Of a stretch of 64,000 nt of DNA, positions 45,408 through 56,285 are shown piece after piece. The notes under the pieces are model-generated. The model had not been told where the DNA came from. It ran no database searches and saw nothing but the letters and a program-made list of their open reading frames with translations. Each line of letters begins with the position of its first letter. Position 1 is the first letter of the stretch. Made by a program: the position numbers and the translations under genes. Where the stretch lies: contig NC_133157.1 of the NCBI RefSeq assembly GCF_040802235.1, forward strand, positions 24,135,501 through 24,199,500. The letters run 5' to 3'. Source of the stretch: Manis javanica (Eukaryota > Chordata > Mammalia > Pholidota > Manidae).

Positions 45408-46836
45408 ATCTCTGTGAGTTTTTTTCTTTTTAGGTATCATTAATCTATAATTACATGAGGAACATTATGTTTACTAGACTCCCCCCTTCACCAAGTCCCC
45501 CCCACAAGCCCCATTACAGTCACTGTCCATCAGCGAAGTAAGATGCTATAGAATCACTACTTGTCTTCTGTGTTGCACAGCCCTCCCCGTGCCTCCCCCC
45601 ACATTATACATGCTAATCTTAATGGCCCCTTTCTTCCCCCCCCCACTCCTATCCTCTCTCCCCACCCATCCTCCCCAGTCCCTTTCCCTTTGGTAACTGT
45701 TAGTCCATTCTTGGGTTCTGTGATTCTGCTGCTGTTTTGTTCCTTCAGTTTTTTTCTTTGTTCTTATACTCCACATATGAGTGAAATCATTTTGGTACTT
45801 GTCTTTCTCCACCTGGCGTATTTCACAGAGCATAATACCCTCTAGCTCCATCCATGTTGTTGCAAATGGTAGGATTTGTTTTCTTCTTATGACTGAATAA
45901 TATTCCATTGGGTATATGTGTCATCTATTGATGGACACTTAGGTTGCTTCCATTTCTTGGCTATTGTAAATTGTGCTGCAATAAACATAGGGGTACATCT
46001 GTCTTTTTCAAACTGGGCTGCTGTATTCTTAGGGTAAATTCCTAGAAGTGGAATTGCTGGGTCAAATGGTATTTCTATTTTGAGCTTTTTGAGGAACCTC
46101 CATACTGCTTTCCACAATGGTTGAACTAGTTTACATTTCTACCAGCAGTGTAGGAGGGTTCCCCTTTCTCCTCACCAACATTTGTTGTTGTTTGTCTTTT
46201 GGATGGTGGCCATCCTTACTGGTGTGAGGTGATATCTCATTGTGGTTTTAATTTGCATTTCTCTGATGCCTAGCGATGTGGAGCATCTTCTCATGTGTCT
46301 GTTGGCCATCTGAATTTCTTCTTTGGAGAACTGTCTGTTCAGCTCCTCTACCCATTTTTTAATTGGATTATTTGCTTTTTGTTTGTTGAGGTGCATGAGC
46401 TCTTTATATATTTTGGGTGTCAACCCTTTATCAGATCTGTCATTTATGAATATATTCTCCCATACTGTAGGATGCCTTTTTGTTCTATTGATGGTGTCCT
46501 GTGCTGTACAGAAGCTTTTCAGCTTGATATAGTCCCACTTATTCATTTTTGCTTTTGTTTCCCTTGTGGGGGGAGATGTGTTCATGAAGAAGTTGCTCAC
46601 GTTTATGTCCAAGAGATTTTCGCTTATATTTTTTTCTAAGAGTTTTATGGTTTCATGACTTACATTCAGGTCTTTGATCCATTTTGAGTATGGGGTTAGA
46701 CAATGATCCAGTTTCATTCTCTTATATGTAGCTGTCCAGTTTTGCCAGCACCATCCGTTGAAGAGGCTGTCATTTCCCCATTTTATGTCCATGGCTCTTT
46801 TATCATTTATTAATTGACCATATATGATCTCTGTGA
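45408..46836 (-). mobile_element. Young 5'-truncated LINE-1, minus strand, with 10-bp TSD (subfamily A)
   Basis: The insert proper is 45418-46826 (1,409 bp). It is flanked by atctctgtga at 45408-45417 and 46827-46836. It ends (on the minus strand) with the same gattaatgatacct-type tail as 30474-31591 and shares its 3' UTR. It carries a longer part of ORF2 than the other three young copies. The tail is A-rich with a G interruption. Confidence 0.97.
45764..46826 (-). pseudogene. LINE-1 ORF2 C-terminal remnant
   Basis: Read on the minus strand, this is L1 ORF2p from shortly before the RT-distal thumb/tail region to near the natural stop (rc of tta at 45764-45766). Visible blocks are [17 protein letters not shown], the [19 protein letters not shown] segment and [19 protein letters not shown]. 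It is interrupted at 46172-46174 by a stop that fits CGA to TGA decay plus a 6-bp loss beside it, and by later frame changes. A frame opening at 46918 is in flanking DNA, not in the element. Inactive. Confidence 0.95.
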
Positions 46837-46839
46837 TTC

Positions 46840-47465
46840 TTGTGACAAGATAACAAGGAAGAAATAGATGGGAGAAGAGAGAGGGGTGCATGAAGTACTG
46901 TTGAAACAAGGTGGACATTCCTCTCCTAGTATCAGAGCTTCAACACGCAATTTCTCTGCACACACAGCCACAGGTCCTGAACCCACCGGCCTCCCCACTC
47001 AATGCCTCAGCATGCTCCCCCTCCAGGGGGCTTTCTGGAATCCCAAAGTGTTCTGACAGCCAAGTCCCGCACTGCACTGCTCCTTGGAAATGTGCACTGC
47101 ACGTTAACACCCCTACCCCAAGGTCCTCTTCTTATTCTCCCCCTTCCCCATACAGAAGGCATTCAAACACTTGTCAAATCCTGCCTTCCAGAACTTCCAG
47201 AGGGCTGGAGAGGGCCCCCTGGAGACCAGAGAAGGCTGCTTAGGTCAGGATTATTAGGGTGGGGCTGGGTTTCCTTTGGAGACAAAGACAAGCATCAGCG
47301 AGAGTCCGCTTTCTGCAGAAGGCTGGCACTGAAAGGATTCTTTTTTTTTTCAGTACCAGACTTGTTTTTCTTTTAAAGGTAAAGGAAGAGAGAAAACTCT
47401 GAGCTAGCATAGGAAGACAGTGAGAAGGTTTCAGAAGTACTTTAGCACTGACCATGCCCCTTCAC
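46840..47465. other. No gene seen
   Basis: Two overlapping plus-strand frames (110 and 124 codons, 46911-47376) have no recognisable domain and no splice context. Confidence 0.5.
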
Positions 47466-47469
47466 ACAG

Positions 47470-47610
47470 CTTCATTTTGATCTCTTCAAGATCCTATTCT
47501 GAGGAACTTCTCTTCTTGGCTGCACAACAGAATCACCAGAGAGATATTCAAAACCACGACGCCCTGGTTACACCCCAGAACAATTAGATAAGAATCTCAG
47601 GGATGCTGTG
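47470..47610 (+). mobile_element. hAT-Charlie-type relic
   Basis: It reads ggctgcacaacagaatcacc, gatattcaaaaccacgacgc, cctggttacaccccagaaca and attagataagaatctcaggg, which is the middle of a MER5/MER58-like element. Confidence 0.75.
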
Positions 47611-47689
47611 GGTCCAGGCACTAGTTAATTTCAATGTCACCCAAGTAAGGGCAAGGGCCCTGGCTATCTTCCCAAGGTTTGGGAGCCTC

Positions 47690-47815
47690 CCAAGGAGTGC
47701 ACTAAGTTGGCCCCAGGTCTCACAGTCTGTGGAGGTGGGTTTCAAAACCAGGTCCTCTGTTCACTTTCAAATTCACCACTCCCTGTGTTACAGCCACATG
47801 AGAAAAAGTCACTAA
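47690..47815 (-). repeat. MIR SINE fragment, reverse orientation
   Basis: It contains ccccaggtctcacagtctgt, gggtttcaaaaccaggtcct and a final ccactccctgtgttacagcc. Confidence 0.7.
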
Positions 47816-48079
47816 CATATATGGCTCTCTTACCACACGCACCTTGGTAAGCATTTCACATGTGTTAACCTGCTGCATCTCCCACAGAGGGTTCCAGGTT
47901 TCCCCTACTACTGAAAGTGTGCTCATTGCCACTTCACTTTCATGCAAAGCCTACATTAGTACCAGTTTTCACTGTCCAAAAGAAATCCAAAGAGGATTGT
48001 TGCTTTTTCAAAATAGTAATTGCTTCTTCGCTTTACACCATTTCAGTTTTCATATCACAGGCATGCTCTACTTTTGGAT

Positions 48080-48185
48080 GGCAGGGGAAACATACTGCGA
48101 TAATCTCTAATTTACCTTCAACAAACCAAGGCACAGGGAGTTCAGGCCCTTACCTGACGTCACACAGTAGGTGGAGCTGCCATTT
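48080..48185 (-). repeat. MIR SINE fragment, reverse orientation
   Basis: It reads accaaggcacagggagttca, ggcccttacctgacgtcaca and cagtaggtggagctgccatt. Confidence 0.75.
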
Positions 48186-48269
48186 TAAGAATCTCCCTTG
48201 GCCAGCAGGAAGGATCCCTGTTCCCCAGGTCCTTGTCCCACAGCCTCTTCTCTTACTCTTCATTCTGCG

Positions 48270-49425
48270 GGGTCTTACGTCCTCCCTGTGGCCATCCTCT
48301 CACTAATAATTGCCATTTCCCTCCTGAGCTCCAACCCTTTATATCCAGTCACCATTTGGCTATGTCCTCTGAGCGCCATAAAATCAGTATCGTCCATAAT
48401 AAATTCTCCGTGTTCTCCAAATCCCTGTTCTTCAAATGCCACCTCTTTCAAAGATCCAGGCCACCAACTGCCCCTTTGTTCAAGCCAGAAATGACTGTCA
48501 TCTTTGAATCTCTCAGTTCCTTCTTGGCCCATAACCAACTGGTAGCTTCTCCCCGTTCACTCCTTCCTCTCCACTCCTGCCGTCCAGCCTTCACCACCTT
48601 ACCACACACAGGACGTCATCCCACGTGGCCTCCTTGCCTCCAGTCTCTACCCACCCGCCCTGGGCCGTGGCTGACCACTCTAAAACAGCTCTGATCATGA
48701 CACGCCTACAAATGTCTCCAGTGACTTCCAAAAGGACAACTGCCCAAACCTTTCCTCTGGTTTTCAAGGCATGTGAAACCTTCCAAAGAACTTAAGTTAT
48801 TTGGCCAACAGCCAAGAAGACACATTGGACCAGAGTCTGAATATAAGAAGATGATAACCAATCCCAGAAAGAGGGACCCTGGTGTAAGCAGAAACATGAT
48901 CTAGCCTCTATCCACACCAGAGTTCTCAGGACCACCTTCTCTATGGAACAGCAGCAGGACCTCCCACAGAGCCCACACACTTAAATATTGAGGTTCCAGC
49001 CTCATGTCTCCCCTCACCTGGTCCCGCTGCTCACACCACACCGGCCTCGTTGTTTTCTATTTGCATCACACTGTCTGGTGTGGCAGCACTTGCTTGTTGC
49101 ATGCTGTTCCAAAGCGGAGAACACCTTTCCTCTTTTCCCTTCCTGGGACGCTTAACTCATGCTCAAGATTCAGCCAGAGTCCCTGTCTTTGGGATTTGCT
49201 CCCCAGTTCACATGGGTCAAGACCTTCTTCATCTGAATTCCAGTAACACTCGCTGCCACCTGCACTGTGCCACCTGGCACACTGCTGCTCATTTACGCCC
49301 CAGCATCTCACACTAGCTGGCTTATCTTTGCATCCATGCCACAACCACTCCCTACAATGGGCCTAATGCATAGTAGATGCTAGATGTTCGGTAATGCTTG
49401 CATAATGAATATTCATGGATAAAGG
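48270..49425 (+). repeat. Long LINE2 (L2) segment
   Basis: Over 1 kb of L2-type sequence. Blocks in order: gaaatgactgtcatctttga, ctccagtgacttccaaaagg, a diverged late region, catgctgttccaaagcggag, ccagtaacactcgctgccac and a tail (ggcctaatgcatagtagatg, ctagatgttcggtaatgctt). ORF2 is degraded. The 153-codon frame at 48233-48694 is the usual C/T-rich L2 frame and not a gene. Confidence 0.75.
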
Positions 49426-49876
49426 AAAAATTACCTCACTACTGAAAACCACTGCTGATCAAATAGAGGGTTGTCAGGAACCTTCTACCTTCATTTTTTT
49501 CAAATATTTTCCAAGTTTCCCAACTAAACTAATTATTCCTGGAGTATGCAAGTTCATCAAATTCCTACTGGAACCTGTAAAATCTGGGCTGTAGCATCTT
49601 GCACAAGTCTTCATATAACATGTAACTCTTCAGTTCTCTGCTCTCTTCAGTTACAGCTTCTGGGAGGCCCTGTGCCCACAGCTTCCACCTGGCATTTTTA
49701 AGAGCTGTCCTTTACTATCAGAACAAAGCCACCATAATGATACATTACACATAATGAACCATAAAAATAGTACAAAAGTCTTTCAATTTTCTGGTTGTTA
49801 TCAAATACCATTAAAGTCACACAGTATGGAACATGAATGTTTCTTCAGTCAACATACTGGTTGGTAGCCTGGGTTT

Positions 49877-49896
49877 TTGTTTTGTTTTGTTTTGAT
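49877..49896. repeat. (GTTTT)n short repeat
   Basis: Four GTTTT-type units within a T-rich stretch. Confidence 0.85.
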
Positions 49897-50538
49897 TTTG
49901 CTTTTTCGTGTTTTTTTTCTACTGTGATTTTGCCTATTTCAGCAACATTAAGATACCTGACCTATAATTGTATCTACAGCTTTCTGCTTGTGAGCAGGTG
50001 TCAAAAGCCCAATTGAGACAATTGATACTTGACTCTCAGACAATACAAACACTTCATTTCCCTGGAGTATCCTCAAGGTATTCCAACATCAAACAGAGCA
50101 CTAAAAAGCCTGGTAACCTGACTGTGATGCTTTAACTCATCATCTAAATGCATTAAGAGTTCTCATTTCTTGGTACAGGAGACAGGCACACAAAGGACAT
50201 TCCTTTTTCTTTTATAACAGTTCTATCTTGGGGGTACTTTTCATTTCAAAGTTCCTTAAAGTTGTATCTCATAACCTCTCTTACAGTTTGCCATTGAAGA
50301 ACAAAGAAAGTGACTATTGGTGGACTGGTTCACTTTTCTCCTTGTCTCCTAGGAAGCTCCATTCTAAGTTGTGTGCATTATTGCAACAGATACTCTTACA
50401 TTATATAGCTGGATTGACTAGCTTCTACACTACATTTCATGACTCTTGATCTGTCTTCCTAATTTCGACAGTTCTGTTATGCCACCTCAAATCTCTTTTG
50501 AGGAAAAAAAGCAGAGCATAACAATTTAATGATAAGTA

Positions 50539-50555
50539 AAAAAAAAAAAAAAAAG
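50539..50555. repeat. Poly(A) tract
   Basis: A run of about 17 A (followed by gaggg). It could be a retrotransposition scar, but I see no recognisable upstream copy and no TSD. Confidence 0.9.
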
Positions 50556-50734
50556 AGGGAGACCAGTACCCAACACTTTTCTTAAATGTAATCACATTTG
50601 CCTTCTGAACTGAATACAGGATTCAATAATAATTGCTGATTTAGAGCACCTGAAACTTGACAAAGCCCTATGACAACAGAATCACTACTTTACTTGCATT
50701 ATAGGTACGAGCTCCTATAAACACTTTCTCAGTT

Positions 50735-50815
50735 AAAACTTTACAGAACTTAGCACAGTGCCTACCATGAGTAGAAACTCCATGAATATTTGTTGAATAA
50801 ATGAAGGCACGGGCA
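50735..50815 (+). repeat. L2/MIR-like 3' tail
   Basis: It contains acttagcacagtgcctacca, tgagtagaaactccatgaat and atttgttgaataaatgaagg, a typical L2 tail. Confidence 0.75.
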
Positions 50816-50974
50816 AACCTCAGCCTTCAAGGTCGTCAGAGAAATCTTATAATAGAAAATTTGAGACAGTAAAAATCTTTCAGAAAGATGATGCTGATGA
50901 ACGAGGAGTTAGGATTAGTAGCTTGTGTGTAGTGCAGGCTTCCCAGCCCCACCCCTATGCAAAGCACAAGGCAG

Positions 50975-51145
50975 AATGGCATATTAGTAATCCGTGAAGC
51001 CGGTAGTGTTAGACCCCATTTCACTGACTAAGAAACCAAGGCTCAGAGCACCTAAGCACAGCTAGGAAGTGTTGAGGTTTGGACTCTGGTCTATCTGATG
51101 CTAAAGTCCATATTCTTTATCATCATGCTGCACCTCTCCAAATAT
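50975..51145 (-). repeat. MIR SINE, reverse orientation
   Basis: The reverse MIR core is well kept: ccccatttcactgactaaga, aaccaaggctcagagcacct, aagcacagctaggaagtgtt and gatgctaaagtccatattc. Confidence 0.9.
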
Positions 51146-51374
51146 GTTTCAAGTTACACCTCTGTCACGTATTCAGGACATAAGACTTGTGAAAGGAAAT
51201 TAAAATATTTTTTTTCACCTTGCTGATTCCTTAGACAGCTTCCTCCATCTGGAACCACAAAATAGGGGGAGGAGGAGTAATACAGAAGGGAGGATAAATA
51301 TGTATATGATCATGTATATACTAATATACATGTTGCATAAAGCACTGAACTCCTCATCCAATCATTTCCTCCTT

Positions 51375-51500
51375 CCTTCAAGTATTTCAAGCAATTTTTC
51401 ACATCTTTCATGTCATTTACCTCTAAAAGCCTATAAGGTGGGTTGTAATATTTCTGTCTTCCTGATGAGAAAACTCAGCCTAAGGGGATCAAATGATGAG
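51375..51500 (-). repeat. MIR SINE fragment, reverse orientation
   Basis: It reads tcacatctttcatgtcattt, acctctaaaagcctataagg and tcctgatgagaaaactcagc. Confidence 0.8.
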
Positions 51501-51689
51501 CACATTACGGGTGACGGTGCCTGGATGGTCCCAGGCTAAGCTGGCTACAGGGCGCATGTGCTATGCCTTTTTCACTGCCCAATAGAGATCATCTTATGCC
51601 CTCAGCCTAGAACCATGAGAACCAATGTGAAATGATTATTTATGCATATTCCAAATGCGTAACTAATCACGTGTGATAGGCCCTATAGG

Positions 51690-51980
51690 TTTTCTTCTAA
51701 GTTCTCCAAACACACTGTTCCATGCCTGGAAAGCCCTTCTTGCTTCCTGAGCCTAAAATTCAACCTCTCACAATCAGCTCAGTTCACCTAAGACCCCCCC
51801 ACCTAAACTAGAGCACCCCTCCTCATGCCCTCTGTACACTCACCACATTCTGCTGAAATCACTGTGCCCACCGCCCCCCTACTACCTGTAAGCAGTTTTC
51901 AGGTCAGAGATTCACATTTCATCATTTTTATATCCCAGGGGCCTGGCACAGGGCCTGGCACACAGAGGGAAACATCAGAA
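51690..51980 (+). repeat. LINE2 3' end
   Basis: Blocks: cactgttccatgcctggaaa, gcccttcttgcttcctgagc, a diverged middle, and ggggcctggcacagggcctg with the tail gcacacagagggaaacatca. Confidence 0.9.
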
Positions 51981-52094
51981 GTTTGCAGAAGAAATGAATG
52001 TGGTCTACACCTCAAATCTTGCAAGTTTATAACCATCTGAAACCTCCACTTATGAGAACTGTTTGTAATGGGTGCCTCAACTGGCACAGAACTT

Positions 52095-52270
52095 CAGATT
52101 ACATTATTTCCCCTCCGATCCTCAGAGCAGCTTTAAGATATGGGTATTATCATGACCCTTCTCAGATGAGGAAATGAAGGCTTAGAGAGTGACAATGTCA
52201 CACTGTGAAAAGTGGTGGAATTGGGACACCAGCCTTCTGGTCCTTCCCTCTCCACTGCACTGCTGGCCCT
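52095..52270 (-). repeat. MIR SINE, reverse orientation
   Basis: It contains cctcagagcagctttaagat, atgggtattatcatgaccc, ctcagatgaggaaatgaagg and cttagagagtgacaatgtca. This copy is nearly complete. Confidence 0.92.
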
Positions 52271-52274
52271 GGAG

Positions 52275-53435
52275 GGGCACTGGCAGGTCTACTCCATGCA
52301 TTATTTTTCACATGTTGCCATGCACATCACGAGTCCAGTCTAGATAATCTTTACAACTTACTTTTAGTAGGATAGCCTTGCCCTCCAGCTGTTGCTTCTG
52401 ATTTGCCGTTCACCAAGAGACCATTCTGGCACCGCTCATCTCGTTTCATGAACTGGGGCATCTGGGCACCTGCTCTTCTCTCACCCAGGCCCAAAGCAGG
52501 TCTCAGGGAAGGGGAAGCACAGACATAGCTGCTAGAGAAGGAGATCCCAGTTTAGAAGAGCTCCTTCCCGCACACCTCCAGGCATAGAACCCCCACTCTC
52601 ATCTCAAACTGCCCCCCGAGGGAAGTGGCCTATCCACGTGACCCATGTTCCGCATAACCAGGAGGTGTCCCTGGAATTCTTGGCAGACATTGAAGTACAA
52701 ATGAAAATGCACTAAGAACCTTGGTCTCTCCAGGAGCCCAGCTGGTCGTTATTAAGCAAAGTGAAGACTCCTGTGATAAGAATAGCTGCCCCAGAAAATC
52801 TCATTTATACCTGATGGGTTTGCTTAAAGGAGCACTGTCAGCTCCCACTCCCAAGGTCAGAGTTCTTAGAAATGTTATCTTCCTGGGCTCCACACTGCCT
52901 GGCTTTGGAGTTGTGCCTCTTCACCCTGCTTCCCTTTCCTCCCAAGACGTGTGTGGAGACTGACCCCAACTTGCAAGCGGAGGAGGAGCCTGCACCCTCA
53001 GTGACTTTCCACCTTAGGGAAAAGATACGGGGCTGCCGAGCCATGTGCAAGATGACACATAGGGAAAGACAGATGTGTCTAGATTTCATAATGTCTGTTT
53101 CTAATATCACTTTCACTTTTACATCGGAGAGGGGATCTGGTGCCTCTTATTCATGGTTGCGTCATTGAGGGCAGAGAGATTGTGTTCCTCACCCTGACGC
53201 CCTCACAGTCGTGTTGCTAGGGGGGGTCATGCTGGCTCTGAAGCATCACTTAGGAAGCCTTTTCCTGACCCCTGCTGAGGAGACCCCTATTCTCTCAGCA
53301 GCTGGTTCCAAACTTCCAACCCCCCTCAAACTAACCGCCGCACCCACCCCGAACGGGATCGCTCAGACCCAGCAAAGGAGTCCCCGGCTGCTGTGCACAC
53401 CCCCAGGCCTGAGCCTCTCTCCTTCCACCTGAGCT
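52275..53435. other. No gene seen
   Basis: GC-richer unique sequence. Frames of 80-98 codons overlap on both strands (52721-53168), none with a recognisable domain. A mildly CpG-richer patch occurs near 53330-53400, far short of a CpG island. Confidence 0.5.
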
Positions 53436-53439
53436 GCCC

Positions 53440-54560
53440 CCACCCTCCAGTCTCCTCAGGGGCTCTGCTCTGTACCTGCCTCCTCTCCTTGTGGAATCAA
53501 TGACCCATTCCTCTCTATCAGCTCTTCCTGCCAACATTCCAAGGTGCTCGCATCTGGCACACCACAAACACTGTAACACTCCCTTCATCCCGATTCCCCT
53601 CTAGCTATTGCCCGAGTTCTCACTGCAGCTGGCTCGACCCTCTCGCTCTCTGGACCTGCACAGCCCACAAGCTGGCATCAGGCCCGTTCTGCTACTGAAA
53701 CGGTTCTTACCGAGGTCACTGTGATCTTTTGTTGGCCTGACCCAGTTGTTAATCTGACCACCCAGCCCCCTCCCTGCTCACAGCCCTGGCTCAGTCCGTC
53801 CTATTCCCTAACCCTTCATCCCCACCCCTAAATGCTCCCACAGGTGCCTGGCCTCAGCAGCCCCCTGGGTGTGACTAGCAGATATTCTATCTATAGACAG
53901 AACTGCCTGTGGGCAGGTAAAATAGAATCTTGGAGAGGCCCAGATGCAGTCATGTGAGCTGAAAGGTTAGCAGGTGTGAGCTCACATGTCCTGGAGCAGC
54001 CATCTACACACCCCTCATAGAGCAGCTCTCCCGGGTCTGGTGCAGAGACTCCATCAGCCTCTGCAAATCCCGTTTTCCAAGATTCCAGGAAGGACCTGAC
54101 CCCCTTTAGATTGATATAATCCTTCTTTAGATATGTTAAAATTCCAGATAGGCTTGCTCTCATCAGCTACTCTATCCCTTCTTGGATTTGCATATCTCTG
54201 GTCCCATTCCTGCTTTGATCTTAGAAGGTAAACTCTTTACAAGCAGCTAAGAGGTGGCCATGCTGTTGCTCTGGGTATCATCCACGAGGGACCCTGTGAC
54301 TGGCATGAGATCATCCACCTGGAGTTAGTGATCTTTCTGCCTAATAACTCTTAACTGTTCCCTACTCACCCCGGCTCCAGCCCCTTCCTGCCATTCTTCT
54401 CAAAGGCCTCCTGAACTCACTCCCATCCTGCAGGCCCCCAGCCCCATCGTGCACTCAGACAGAATGAAGGGCTCCCCCCTGGTTCCCTCCACAACTATAA
54501 ACTTACCATACTCCAGTATTGATTATTCTTGACATTCTATTAGGCCCATTTGGAGCTTAT
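53440..54560 (+). repeat. LINE2-like segment (degenerate)
   Basis: The block ggttcttaccgaggtcactg, tgatcttttgttggcctgac resembles an L2 ORF2 segment. Later, actcactcccatcctgcagg and a tattgattattcttgacatt block are also L2-like. The middle contains unique-looking sequence. Moderate to weak evidence. Confidence 0.45.
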
Positions 54561-54849
54561 TGTCACATTTATTTTCATTTTTAAACAGAGTGTTAAAGAG
54601 CAATCTGTAACTGCCTGATACCTACACAAACACTGGGAGACATTATGTCAATAACTTGGTAAATGTTTCACTCGCTGATTTCCAGCTGCCATGGGGAGAG
54701 ATCCCACCATTTGCCAGATGCTCAGATGCTGCCTGGAGAAAGTATCTACAAGGTTATCCTGAGAGTGAGGTGGGGGACATGGGGGCTGCTGAATGTTTCA
54801 TATCTATTTTTTATTTTAAAAAATGGTGCAGTGGAAACAGTGTGGAATA

Positions 54850-55030
54850 AACTTGGCTTCATCTTAGATACAACTAGACTCTAGTCCTGACAGTACCACT
54901 CACTAGCTTCGTGTACTCTCTGGGACTCAGTTTCTTCATCTATACAACAGGCACAAAGAACAGCAAGACTGCCTGCCTCACTGGGGCTAATAGATCTGAA
55001 AGCCCTTTGTGAGCTGTAAACTATTACTCA
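54850..55030 (+). repeat. MIR SINE, near full length
   Basis: It reads ctctagtcctgacagtacca, ctcactagcttcgtgtactc, tctgggactcagtttcttca, tctatacaacaggcac and gtgagctgtaaactattac. Confidence 0.92.
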
Positions 55031-55414
55031 CATGGGCTGCACAGGTTTTTTGCAGGTAGCATTGATGATACCTTGTGCTAGAAAGAAAAGCTGGGACTGT
55101 GCATCAAGCAGCCCACCTTTGCCTCATCCTAGTTGGGCCACTTTGGACACAAGGTGGCCTGCATTACTTCACAGGATTCCTTGGGAGATAGTGATAGGGC
55201 AAATGGCAAATAGCTTCCAAAAGTCAAGCGTCTGGGGCAAGTCGTGGGGCAAACAGCATCAGCCCTTTTGTGCAGAAGCAAATCAAGAACATTTATCCCC
55301 ACTTCCTCTCCTGCGGTAATGCCTGCCACAGGAAGATTCCCTGACAAGATAAAAGGAATATCAGTACCTACCCCTAACATGAGCCGCTGGCCACTCCCCA
55401 CCCACCCTGTCTTC

Positions 55415-55575
55415 CTAGTCTGCAGCAGAAGACTCCTGCAATCTAGACGACCTTGGGCTGGTCACTTCGCTTCTCTGCCTTCCCTCCCTCCTTATCAGTC
55501 AGCTGGGCATACCACATGGATACTGTGTGAGCAACAAGTGAGGTCATATATTTGAGAGACCTTGGTAAACACTTA
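55415..55575 (+). repeat. MIR SINE fragment
   Basis: It contains gacgaccttgggctggtcac, ttcgcttctctgccttccct and a diverged 3' part ending gagagaccttggtaaacact. Confidence 0.75.
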
Positions 55576-55774
55576 ACTGTTTTGTTTACAAGCTGTCCAC
55601 ATGTTAATGATCAGCATTATTTATAGTAAGTGTGTGAGATAAAAATATGAAGGAAACCCAATGACAGTCCATTTCTCAGCCAAACTAGGCAGAAGCAGAA
55701 GTTCCTTTTAAAAGAACCCAGTCGGCGGAGTCTTCTTGTTAGGATAGAGCCTCAGGGAGGGGTTCTAGATCAGG

Positions 55775-56010
55775 GTCAAGAGCACCATAGCTTTGGGGTT
55801 GATTTTTTTAGGTTTGAATCCTACCTGTGTCTGTAGAGATGACAATTTACATAATCTTAGGCAATTTATTTAATCTTTCTGAGCCTCCAGTTTTTCCTCC
55901 ATAAAATGAGAATAATAATAGTACTTCACAGGGTTGTTATGTTGATTATTGGAGATAATGCACTTAATTCACACAATGCCTGGCTCCTGTGTAAAGGTTA
56001 ACAATGTTTC
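55775..56010 (+). repeat. MIR SINE, near full length
   Basis: Clear: taggtttgaatcctacctgt, cttaggcaatttatttaatc, tttctgagcctccagttttt, cctccataaaatgagaataa and acaatgcctggctcctgtg. Confidence 0.95.
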
Positions 56011-56285
56011 AGTAGGTGGTAGGTGGGCTGGATGGAGAAAGGAAGACAGAAGAGAAGGAATGTAGTAACTGGTAAATTATATATATTTTGCTCCATACCA
56101 GGGGTCATTCTCATCTTAATGAAATACATAAAAATTACATATATTGGCAAGAAATGCATCATCATATGAAAGATGAGAATTATATTGCTCGTTAGGGTGG
56201 AAAGATGGGAGGTGATTGCTTTCCTTTCTCTCTTGAAATGTTTGCACAAAGGATACAGTTTGTTATATTCTTTAAATTCAAAAAT

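Larger units (their letters stand above)
49430..50730. other. No gene seen; AT-rich unique sequence
   Basis: Includes a short (GTTTT)n run at 49877-49894, a T-rich run near 49910 and poly(A) at 50539-50555. No repeat family is clear. No open frame above 73 codons. Confidence 0.5.

Noticed and set aside
45561..45845. Pro/Ser/Phe-rich frame
   Set aside because: Antisense reading of the G-rich L1 3' UTR.
46172..46918. 248-codon frame, longest in the window, taken as a gene
   Set aside because: It is L1 ORF2 from 46826 downward; the start codon at 46918 lies outside the TSD in unrelated flanking DNA.
48233..48694. 153-codon plus frame
   Set aside because: C/T-rich L2-derived sequence has few stops; no domain is visible and two other frames are open too.
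50539..50555. Processed pseudogene marked by a poly(A) tract
   Set aside because: No upstream spliced-gene-like sequence and no flanking direct repeat could be found.
53330..53420. CpG island / promoter
   Set aside because: Only a handful of CpGs in under 100 bp; far below island length or density, and no gene follows.
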